Assembly (NCBI GenBank): GCA_964623635.1
Contig: CAZUUA010000006.1
Span: 27,942-91,941, forward strand
Source: UMGS1696 sp964623635
Lineage (GTDB): Bacteria; Bacillota; Clostridia; Oscillospirales; CAG-272
Direction of reading: 5' to 3'
DNA: 64,000 bases
Below, piece after piece: positions 33,370 through 40,961 of the stretch. Positions within the stretch are counted from its first letter, which is position 1. Each line of letters begins with the position of its first letter. A program made the position numbers and the translations under genes. The notes under the pieces were generated by a model, which saw only the letters and a program-made list of their open reading frames with translations, was not told the origin of the DNA and did no database searches.

Positions 33370-35129
33370 CCGGCAATCCCAACGTAGGCAAAAGCACCGT
33401 GTTCAATGCGCTTACCGGTCTGCGGCAGCATACAGGCAACTGGCCGGGCAAAACCGTGGAGACCAAAACAGGTCTATTGCGTACCCGATCGGCGGAGCTG
33501 ACCCTGACCGACCTGCCGGGTACCTATAGCCTTATGGGACACTCGCCGGAGGAAGTGGTGGCAGGGGACTACCTACGGGAACATACGGCAGACTGCGTGG
33601 TGGTGGTCTGCGATGCCACAGCACTTTCCCGGAACCTGATCCTGGCCTTGCAGATCCGGGAACGCTTTCACCGGTGCGTGGTCTGCGTGAACATGATCGA
33701 CGAAGGGGAAAAGCGTGGCATTGTGGTGGATACGGCGGCTCTGTCCACCATATTGGGCTGCCCGGTAATCCCCTGTGCTGCCCGACAAAAACGAGGACTG
33801 GACACACTGCGGCAAACGATCCTGTCCGTCTGTGCAGAAAAGCAAACGTCTGCCCAGCCAACCTACCACGCCTATGGAAAGGATATCCCGACCCAGGCAG
33901 AAGCCATTGCAAGGACGGTATGTCAGGTATCGGAAACGGCGTTTCCCAGAGACACCAAACTGGATCACCTGCTTGCCGGTTCCTGGATGGCATATCCGAT
34001 GATGGCGGCATTGGGAATCGTTGTGCTTTGGCTGACCATTCGTGGCGCCGGTTACCTGTCGGAGGCGCTGACGCTGTGCTTTGATTGGCTTCTCACCCAT
34101 TGCATGACCTGGGGAACAGCACTGGGACTGCCAACCATGCTTTGTTCCTTTTTGGTAGAAGGCGTGCTCACTACCCTGACCCAGGTGATCGCTGTGATGC
34201 TGCCACCGATGGCGATCTTCTTTCCGCTGTTCACACTGCTGGAGGATTTGGGGTATCTGCCAAGAGCTGCCTTTTGTCTGGATCGAGCCTTTCATGGCTG
34301 CGGTACTTGCGGAAAACAGGCGCTGACCATGCTCATGGGACTGGGCTGCAATGCGGCTGGCGTTACCGGCTGTCGTATCATCGACTCCCCCAGGGAACGA
34401 AAGCTGGCGATCCTGACCAATAGCCTGACGCCCTGCAACGGTCGATTGCCTATGGTGCTGTCGCTGACGGGTGCGGTGGTGGTGCTTCTCAGTCGCACGA
34501 GCACAGCACCGGTGGGACTGCAGACGGTGGCTGTGGCTCTGGTATTGGCACTGTGCACCGGTATGACATTGCTTATCTGTCGTGTCCTGAGCCACACCCT
34601 GCTGCAAGGAGAGAACACTACCTTTGCTATGGAGCTGCCCTGTTATCGGATACCCCAGTGGGGACAGGTGCTCGTTCGTTCCTTTCTGGATCGAACCTTG
34701 TTGGTGTTAAGACGTGCCGTAGTGGTGGCGGCTCCGGCTGGTGCACTGCTCTGGTGCCTGACCCATATGGCTTGGCAGGGGACCACATGGTACGGGCACA
34801 TCACCGTATTTCTGGACTCTGTTGGACAATGCTTCGGTATGGATGGCGTGATCCTGACCGCATTTATTCTGTCCTTACCGGCAGCCGAGCTGTTTTTGCC
34901 ACTGGTGCTGCTTGGGTATGGCGCATCGGAGATCGTGTTGTGGCAGTGCTGGCAAGGCTCCACGATCCTGTGTGTGCTGTGGTTCACCCTGTTCCATTGG
35001 CCCTGCGCCACCACACTGCTGACCATCCAGAAGGAGACCGGCAGCTGGGGCCTGACACTGCTATCGGCCACACTGCCAACGGCCATTGGTCTTGCCGGTT
35101 GTCTGCTGCTTCGTGCCTTACCCATATAA
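33351..35129 (+). CDS. feoB: Ferrous iron transport protein B
   Basis: A 592-residue GTPase-permease for Fe(II). The G domain has GNPNVGKST (8-16), the switch I region HTGNWPGKT (27-35), DLPGTYSL (54-61) and NMID (114-117). The membrane part holds two Gate-type domains; FeoB landmarks are YLPRAAFCLDRAFHGCGTCGKQAL and GLGCNAAGVTGCRIIDSPRERKLAIL. It is shorter than E. coli FeoB (773) because the spacer after the G domain and the C-terminal cytosolic part are reduced; there is no FeoC gene. Start overlaps feoA. Confidence 0.95.
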   Translation: MWQAVLTGNPNVGKSTVFNALTGLRQHTGNWPGKTVETKTGLLRTRSAELTLTDLPGTYSLMGHSPEEVVAGDYLREHTADCVVVVCDATALSRNLILALQIRERFHRCVVCVNMIDEGEKRGIVVDTAALSTILGCPVIPCAARQKRGLDTLRQTILSVCAEKQTSAQPTYHAYGKDIPTQAEAIARTVCQVSETAFPRDTKLDHLLAGSWMAYPMMAALGIVVLWLTIRGAGYLSEALTLCFDWLLTHCMTWGTALGLPTMLCSFLVEGVLTTLTQVIAVMLPPMAIFFPLFTLLEDLGYLPRAAFCLDRAFHGCGTCGKQALTMLMGLGCNAAGVTGCRIIDSPRERKLAILTNSLTPCNGRLPMVLSLTGAVVVLLSRTSTAPVGLQTVAVALVLALCTGMTLLICRVLSHTLLQGENTTFAMELPCYRIPQWGQVLVRSFLDRTLLVLRRAVVVAAPAGALLWCLTHMAWQGTTWYGHITVFLDSVGQCFGMDGVILTAFILSLPAAELFLPLVLLGYGASEIVLWQCWQGSTILCVLWFTLFHWPCATTLLTIQKETGSWGLTLLSATLPTAIGLAGCLLLRALPI

Positions 35130-35134
35130 AGGAA

Positions 35135-35172
35135 AACACCTGCCTATGTTTGTAGTAAGCAGGTGTTGTTTA
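35135..35172 (+). terminator. Terminator after feoB
   Basis: Perfect 9-bp AACACCTGC/GCAGGTGTT stem followed by GTTTATT. Confidence 0.75.
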
Positions 35173-35213
35173 TTGGATAGATAATAGGATTACACACGAA
35201 ATGGCTACCGCAC

Positions 35214-35233
35214 GGAACGGTCAAGACCGTTCC
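35214..35233. repeat. Short palindromic intergenic repeat
   Basis: GGAACGGTCAAGACCGTTCC is a perfect 9-bp inverted repeat with a 2-base loop, followed by CTACA. A diverged copy is at 61279-61297 on the other strand, also next to CTACA. It looks like a dispersed palindromic element. Confidence 0.65.
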
Positions 35234-35325
35234 CTACAGTGGATGTACGGTGTCAAAAAAGTATAGATCAAACTTCAGAGCGAGGAGGTATTCTTCCAGT
35301 TTTGACTTCGGATAAGCCTCGCTTA

Positions 35326-36732
35326 TTATTCCTTGCCGTCCCAGCAGTAGGTGCAGAACTTGTCCGCATCCAGACCGGACGCTGCGATCATGTCGTCCAG
35401 CCGCTGGTACTTCAGCGTGGTGAAGTTCATCATCTTGCGGATCTCTTCCACCATGGCGGCGTACTCCGGCGTATCCGGGTCACAGTACTTTTCCAGCTTG
35501 CCTTCGTGATCGGCACCTTCCAGCATGGCAATGACCCGACGAGAGATCAGATCCATGTCCGATGTGGAACGAGAGAAGTTCAGGTACTTGCAGCCGTACA
35601 TGATCGGTGGGCACGCCAGACGAATATGTACTTCCTTGGCGCCACTCTTGTACAAGAATTCCGTGGTCTCCCGAAGCTGGGTACCGCGTACGATGGAGTC
35701 GTCGATCAGGATCAGCTTTTTGTCCTTGATCAGGTCGCCTACCGGGATCAGCTTCATGTGTGCGATCAGGTTCCGCTGGCTCTGCTTCTGGGGCATGAAG
35801 GAACGGGGCCAGGTGGGGGTGTACTTGATGAAGGGACGGGAATAGGGAATACCGGAACGGTTGGCGTATCCAATGGCATGGGCAAGCCCCGAGTCCGGTA
35901 CACCAGCGACCGTGTCGGCTTCCAGACCTTCGTCACGCTGTGCCAGATAATCCCCACAACGGCAACGCATGGCCTCCACGTTCACACCTTCATAGGTGGA
36001 GGTAGGATAGCCGAAATATACCCATAAGAAAGAGCAGATCTTCAGCTTGTCGTCCGGCTTCCGTACCACTTCCACACCATCGGCAGAAACAAAATCGATC
36101 TCACCGGGACCCAGCTCCTTCACAAATTCATAACCCAGATTCAGGAAAGAGAAGGACTCAAAGGCGGTACAGTAGGCGCCATCCTTTTTGCCAATGATGA
36201 TGGGTGTACGACCTACCCGGTCTCTGGCCGCATAAATCCCCGTGGGCGTCAAGAGCAGAATGGACATAGAGCCGTCGATCTGTTCCTGGGCATACCGAAT
36301 CCCGGCCGGAATGGAATTTTGCGAATTGATCAGCGCCGCCACCAACTCCGTGGGATTGATGTTGCCTGCGGTCATTTCCAGAAAATGGGAAGTACCGGCA
36401 GCAAAGGCCTTTTCCACCAGCTCGTCCGCATTGTTGATCCGACCCACGGTGGTGATGGCATAATGCCCCAGATGAGAGCGCACGATCAGCGGCTGGGGTT
36501 CCGTGTCCGAGATGCAGCCGATGCCGCAGAGCCCGTGCATCTCATCCACATCGCTCTCAAACTTGGTACGGAACGGAGAGTTTTCGATGTTGTGGATAAC
36601 ACGCTGAAACGCACCGTCCGCATACACCGCCATCCCACCTCGCTTGGTACCCAAATGGGAATGATAGTCCGTCCCGAAAAACAGGTCAAATACACAGTCC
36701 GTCTTGGATGCTACGCCAAAAAATCCACCCAT
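35326..36732 (-). CDS. Amidophosphoribosyltransferase-like protein lacking the glutaminase cysteine
   Basis: A 468-residue PurF paralogue. The phosphoribosyltransferase half is intact, with the PRPP loop LILIDDSIVRGTQLRET. Cysteines matching the iron-sulfur ligands of the Bacillus enzyme are kept (KICSFLW, CPPIMYGC and FCTYC at the end). However, the N-terminus is MGGFFGVAS: the catalytic Cys that follows Met1 in real PurF is Gly, so glutamine hydrolysis should be lost. Start chosen at 36732 (nine bases after GGAG); an ATG six bases earlier gives MYMGG, also without Cys. Likely an ammonia-dependent or non-purine phosphoribosyltransferase. Confidence 0.88.
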   Translation of the reverse strand: MGGFFGVASKTDCVFDLFFGTDYHSHLGTKRGGMAVYADGAFQRVIHNIENSPFRTKFESDVDEMHGLCGIGCISDTEPQPLIVRSHLGHYAITTVGRINNADELVEKAFAAGTSHFLEMTAGNINPTELVAALINSQNSIPAGIRYAQEQIDGSMSILLLTPTGIYAARDRVGRTPIIIGKKDGAYCTAFESFSFLNLGYEFVKELGPGEIDFVSADGVEVVRKPDDKLKICSFLWVYFGYPTSTYEGVNVEAMRCRCGDYLAQRDEGLEADTVAGVPDSGLAHAIGYANRSGIPYSRPFIKYTPTWPRSFMPQKQSQRNLIAHMKLIPVGDLIKDKKLILIDDSIVRGTQLRETTEFLYKSGAKEVHIRLACPPIMYGCKYLNFSRSTSDMDLISRRVIAMLEGADHEGKLEKYCDPDTPEYAAMVEEIRKMMNFTTLKYQRLDDMIAASGLDADKFCTYCWDGKE

Positions 36733-36821
36733 ATACATTTACTCCTTCGTGAATTGGTTGTTTGTATCGTATACGATCCTTTTGTGGAAAGATCGTGATC
36801 GTTGCAGAAAAGCAAAACGTG

Positions 36822-37508
36822 CTACGCCGGGGTCTCCTCCAACGTAAGCTTGTCCAGCTGCTTGAAATATAAAGTGCCGTCGTCCCGTTTGATGATCAGG
36901 ACAAAATAGGGCTCTGACTCCACCTGTCCCTTAACCACCGTAAAGGTCACACGCCAGGTCTTGTCGGTCTCCCCAATGGAGGTGATATGTACCTGGCTGT
37001 CATCGGAAATGGGAGAGGACAGGGAAATATACGCCTGCACCTTGCTGAGATACCGAAACCGGCTGCCGTCCTTGTGTGAGATCTTCACCGAGCCGCCAAA
37101 GTAGCGATACATGGTCGCTTCAAAGTCAGATGCCGGAATGATCTCCGAGATCTGGTATTCCGGATAGACCTCTGTAGCCTTGGCGATCAGCGCCATATTG
37201 CCGGAGTACCGGGCGTATTCGCTTTCCAACATATAGGTCAGCACCGTGTCCCGGTAGGCGGAGATGGCATCGTTCATGTTGTCAAAAGGGACAAGCGTGG
37301 GTACCAGAATCTGGATCAGGTCTGCCAGAACCACAGCCGTATCGCTGTCGGTATCGTAGGTGGTGTGTACCTCTTCGCTCATATAATCGTAGGTGTCAAA
37401 GCCCAGCTTGTCTACGATCTCAGCTATAGTCGTACAACTGGTGCAGCTGCTGACCATGGTCAGACACAGCACCGCTGTCAGTACCTGCTTTCCCATCCGG
37501 TATTTCAT
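36822..37508 (-). CDS. Lipoprotein of unknown function in the folate operon
   Basis: A 228-residue protein with a signal peptide and lipobox-like TMVSSC (Cys22). The mature part (YDYMSEEVHTTYDTDSDTAVVLADLI...) is acidic, with a C-terminal beta-rich segment VHITSIGETDKTWRVTFTVVKGQ that resembles small NTF2-like or DUF domains, but I cannot name a family. It starts 13 bases after folC with its own GAGGAAA site, so it is co-transcribed with folT and folC. Confidence 0.75.
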   Translation of the reverse strand: MKYRMGKQVLTAVLCLTMVSSCTSCTTIAEIVDKLGFDTYDYMSEEVHTTYDTDSDTAVVLADLIQILVPTLVPFDNMNDAISAYRDTVLTYMLESEYARYSGNMALIAKATEVYPEYQISEIIPASDFEATMYRYFGGSVKISHKDGSRFRYLSKVQAYISLSSPISDDSQVHITSIGETDKTWRVTFTVVKGQVESEPYFVLIIKRDDGTLYFKQLDKLTLEETPA

Positions 37509-37521
37509 GCGTTTTTCCTCA

Positions 37522-38805
37522 TTATTTTCCCAAAAGTGCCTTTTTTACGTCTCCATATAGATAAAGTGACCCCAAGATCACCAGCGGTCGGCCACTGTTC
37601 TTGGCATAGGCAAGCGCCGCCTGTACGCCGTCTGCCAGGGTCTCATGAGCAACAGCTGCTGCACCACAGTCCCGGAACACCGCAGCAGTCTCTGCCGCAG
37701 ATAAGGCTCTGGGATTGTCCGGCGTGATGGTGAATACCGTATCGGTGAGTGGTGCCAGAGATGCGATCATGTGGGTGAAATCCTTGTCACGCAGGACACC
37801 CATACACAGCACCACCTTGCCATCCGGCTGGGTCGGTGACAGATACGCCTGGATGTTTCGCACCGCACCACGAATGCCCTGTGGATTGTGTGCCCCATCG
37901 TAAAAGACCAGCGGTTCTTCCATGAGCTTTTCAAACCGTGCCGGCCAACGGGCAGACGACAGTCCCCGAAGCACCGCATCTGCAGGTAGCTCTACGCCCA
38001 GCGACCGCAGCATCTCCACAGCGGTCAGCACGTTCACCGCATTGTGCAGCTGGTATAGTCCCAGCATATGCAAAGTGATAGACTGCCACGCCTTCCAGGA
38101 AAACACGGTCTTGTCCGCAGAGAGCACCACGTCCCGGATATCACTGTAGTCAGCACGAACAAATGTGCCGCCCATTTCTTGGGTACGTGCAGCGATCACA
38201 TTTTCCGCATCGGTGTCTCCTTCACCAAACAGCACCGGACAACCGGCCTTGATGATCCCGGCTTTTTCTCCGGCAATGGCGGCAGTGGTGTCGCCCAGCA
38301 GTGCTGTGTGGTCCAGATCGATGCCGGTGATCACAGCCAGCAAGGGTGCGGGAATGATGTTTGTCGAATCCAATCGTCCCCCCAGTCCCACTTCCAGCAC
38401 CACATAGTCGCAGTGGTGGTTGCGGAAATAGAGGAAGCACAGGGCCGTGATCAGCTCAAATTCCGTCGGCGGATCGTCCATGGTGTCGGCAACGGCTTTG
38501 ACTGCTTCGGTCAGTGCCGCCAGCTCTGCATCGGCAATGGGCTGTCCATCGATCTGCATACGCTCGTTGAATCGTTCGATGTACGGCGAGGTGTACAGTC
38601 CGGTGTGGTATCCGGCTTCCTTTAGGATGCTTGCTAACATACAGCAGAAGGAACCTTTGCCATTGGTACCGCCTACATGGATGAAGCGCAGCTCCTTCTC
38701 TGGATGCCCCAACTTTTCGCACAGCACCGAGATCCGGCTCAGTCCCGGTCGGGAACCCAACCAAACCACCGAGTGAATATAGGTCATGGCTTCTTCATAT
38801 GTCAT
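37522..38805 (-). CDS. folC: Folylpolyglutamate synthase / dihydrofolate synthase
   Basis: A 427-residue Mur-ligase-fold enzyme adding glutamates to folates. ATP loop GTNGKGS (46-52), the TSPYIERFNERM segment, EVGLGGRLDSTN, the ITGIDLDHTALLGDT segment with IAGEKAGIIK, and the C-terminal YDGAHNPQG are all present. The start at 38805 has AGGTGA upstream. It lies 17 bases downstream of the folate transporter folT and behind a THF-type riboswitch, consistent with retaining imported folate as polyglutamates. Confidence 0.95.
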   Translation of the reverse strand: MTYEEAMTYIHSVVWLGSRPGLSRISVLCEKLGHPEKELRFIHVGGTNGKGSFCCMLASILKEAGYHTGLYTSPYIERFNERMQIDGQPIADAELAALTEAVKAVADTMDDPPTEFELITALCFLYFRNHHCDYVVLEVGLGGRLDSTNIIPAPLLAVITGIDLDHTALLGDTTAAIAGEKAGIIKAGCPVLFGEGDTDAENVIAARTQEMGGTFVRADYSDIRDVVLSADKTVFSWKAWQSITLHMLGLYQLHNAVNVLTAVEMLRSLGVELPADAVLRGLSSARWPARFEKLMEEPLVFYDGAHNPQGIRGAVRNIQAYLSPTQPDGKVVLCMGVLRDKDFTHMIASLAPLTDTVFTITPDNPRALSAAETAAVFRDCGAAAVAHETLADGVQAALAYAKNSGRPLVILGSLYLYGDVKKALLGK

Positions 38806-38822
38806 AGTATTCACCTCTTTTA

Positions 38823-39362
38823 TTATCGAGCGACCTTGCCCGTCACCAGTCCCATGCGGCAGAGCAGACTCGTCAACCGCTTCAGCACCGGCGCAAACAG
38901 GATCTGTACCGGCACCAGCACCGCATACTCCGGCAGGCGATATATAAGCCAACCAAAGTAGGTCTTGCTGCCGTAGAGCTGGCTGACCCAGATGGTGTTG
39001 ACCAACAGTCCCAGCACCAGACAGTTACAGCATACCGCCAAAAGGATCTGCCAGAAGGAGAGCTTTTCCCGGTGTAGCAGCCAGCCAAGGATCAGTCCCA
39101 TGCCCACGGCACATATGGTAAAGCCCGGATGATAGGGACCGATGGGAAACAGCATGGCACCCAAAAAATCAGCCAGTCCATACACCAGCCCAGCCGTCAC
39201 AGGTCCATACAGCATACCGGCCAGCATCGGCGGTACAAAGGAGAACCCGATCTTGAGCCCAGCCGTATTGATGGAGCAGAATCGATTCAGTACGATCTCC
39301 AGGGCAATGAGCATGGCACAGGCACAGAGCCAGCGCAGACGACCATGAAATGTGTTGTTCAT
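38823..39362 (-). CDS. folT: Folate ECF transporter substrate-binding subunit
   Basis: A 179-residue integral membrane protein with about six helices. The start RLRWLCACAMLIALEIVLNRF and the following IGFSFVPPMLAGMLYGPVTAGLVYGLADFLGAMLFP are typical of FolT S-components, which bind folate and borrow a shared EcfAA'T energy module encoded elsewhere. The ATG at 39362 has GGAGG about 13 bases upstream, a long spacing. Directly followed by folC and preceded by a THF-type riboswitch, which strongly supports folate as ligand. Confidence 0.9.
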   Translation of the reverse strand: MNNTFHGRLRWLCACAMLIALEIVLNRFCSINTAGLKIGFSFVPPMLAGMLYGPVTAGLVYGLADFLGAMLFPIGPYHPGFTICAVGMGLILGWLLHREKLSFWQILLAVCCNCLVLGLLVNTIWVSQLYGSKTYFGWLIYRLPEYAVLVPVQILFAPVLKRLTSLLCRMGLVTGKVAR

Positions 39363-39531
39363 AAAATAACAAACCTCCCATAAATGCACGGATGACCGAA
39401 GACCTGCCACAGGGAAAACATATCCTGTACAGGTCGCTTGATCCGCTTTGCGCCGTAGATGGCATATCGAGATCCATAGTTCGTTTTCTATAGATCCCGG
39501 ACATTTATGAGAGTATACGCTCTTTTCGATG

Positions 39532-39639
39532 TACAGCGGGATGCGAGATCCGAACCGCAGGTCGGTAAGAGTACCGCCTTTCGTCCGATGGACAACTCCC
39601 CGTTCCACCGGCACTTCACGCCCGGAAATCTACTCTGTA
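39532..39639 (-). promoter_or_regulatory. Tetrahydrofolate (THF) riboswitch controlling folT-folC
   Basis: On the minus strand the element is closed by TACAG (39639-39635) and CTGTA (39536-39532). It contains AGAGTAGA (39636-39629), GCGTGAAGTG (39621-39612) and GCATCCCGCTGTA (39544-39532), which line up with the conserved AGAGTAGA, GCGTTAAGTG and GCATCCGCTCC blocks of the class-I THF aptamer. It starts about 50 bases after the promoter and 170 bases before folT. The rest of the 554-base gap contains a GACCTG/CAGGTC hairpin near folT (possible expression platform) and the upstream region of the next gene. Confidence 0.8.
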
Positions 39640-39686
39640 AGGATCGGTGATCCGCTAAAGTTTTGGTCCCTTGCAGAACCACCTTT

Positions 39687-39715
39687 ATTATAGCACACCT
39701 GCCTGGGAAATACAA
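39687..39715 (-). promoter_or_regulatory. Promoter of the folate operon
   Basis: Minus strand TTGTAT, 17-base spacer, perfect TATAAT, directly upstream of the THF aptamer. Confidence 0.8.
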
Positions 39716-39916
39716 GGGATTTTTTTACACAAATTTTGGATATGTATGCAGGCGTTTCTCTGACATTGAATCTATCAATCGTGAATACTTTTAAACTTTG
39801 ATTTTCTTGAGGAAAGAAAGCGTAAAAATTTTCCAGAAAATGTTGCATTTGCCACATACAAATTCCTACAAACGGTGTATACTATATACCGTACCAGAGA
39901 CTGTGAGGTGTGAAAT

Positions 39917-40906
39917 ATGAAGATCGCATTTTTCGATACCAAGCCCTACGACAGACCAGCCTTTGAGATGCTGGGCAGGAAACAGGACATCACGTTTCAC
40001 TTTTTTGAGACCCGACTGACAATCGACACCGTGGAGCTGGCACACGGCTGTGACGGTGTGTGCGTATTTGTCAACGATACCATAGACCAGGCGGTGATCG
40101 ATGCACTTGTCCAAATGGACGTGCGGATCGTGGCACTCCGGTGTGCAGGCTTCAACAATGTGGATCTGCGCTATGCCAAGGGGAAGCTGCACGTGGTACG
40201 GGTGCCGGCCTATTCTCCGTATGCTGTGGCAGAGCACACCATGGCCCTGCTGCTGACCTCCATTCGCCGGATCCACAAGGCATTTATCCGCACCAGGGAT
40301 TACAACTTCAGCCTGAACGGATTGACCGGCTTCGATCTCCACGGCAAGACCGTTGGGGTCGTTGGCACCGGCAAGATCGGCCGTGTGTTCATCGACATTT
40401 GCCGGGGCTTTGGGATGCGTGTGCTGGCCTATGACAAATATCCCGATCCCACGTTGGCAAACGGCGAGACCATCCGCTATGGCACCTTGGACGAGCTGTT
40501 TCGGGAAAGCGATATCATTTCGCTCCACTGTCCCCTGCATGAGGACACCTACCACATGATCGACGAAGCGGCGCTTGCCAAATGCAAAAAAGGCGTGGTG
40601 CTGCTGAACACCTCCCGCGGTGCCCTGGTGGATGCTGAAGCACTGCTGGCTGCCATCAAATCCCGACAGGTGGGTGCAGCGTGCCTGGATGTGTACGAAG
40701 AAGAATCTGAACTGTTCTTCGAGGATTTCTCCGGGCATATCTTAGACGACGACACCTTAGCAAGACTCATCTCCATGCCCAACGTGATCGTGACCTCCCA
40801 CCAGGCCTTCTTGACCGAGGAAGCACTGGAAAACATTGCCGCCACTACGGTGGAGAATCTGACAGCCCTGCGAGACGGAAAAGACTGCGACAACGCACTT
40901 TGCTGA
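39917..40906 (+). CDS. ldhA: D-lactate dehydrogenase (2-hydroxyacid dehydrogenase family)
   Basis: A 329-residue NAD-dependent enzyme reducing pyruvate to D-lactate. It has the NAD-binding VVGTGKIGRVF (about 148-158), the arginine segment NTSRGALVD, CLDVYEEESELFFED and the catalytic His in VTSHQAFLTEEAL. The DVYEEES...FFED pattern is characteristic of fermentative LdhA-type D-LDHs rather than phosphoglycerate dehydrogenases. GAGGTGTG precedes the ATG. A TATACT -10 is at 39878-39883. The flavodiiron gene follows 55 bases later and may be co-transcribed. Confidence 0.9.
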   Translation: MKIAFFDTKPYDRPAFEMLGRKQDITFHFFETRLTIDTVELAHGCDGVCVFVNDTIDQAVIDALVQMDVRIVALRCAGFNNVDLRYAKGKLHVVRVPAYSPYAVAEHTMALLLTSIRRIHKAFIRTRDYNFSLNGLTGFDLHGKTVGVVGTGKIGRVFIDICRGFGMRVLAYDKYPDPTLANGETIRYGTLDELFRESDIISLHCPLHEDTYHMIDEAALAKCKKGVVLLNTSRGALVDAEALLAAIKSRQVGAACLDVYEEESELFFEDFSGHILDDDTLARLISMPNVIVTSHQAFLTEEALENIAATTVENLTALRDGKDCDNALC

Positions 40907-40961
40907 AACTATGCATCGTATAGGATGAATAAAAATATACAATTTGAAAGGATAAAATACT

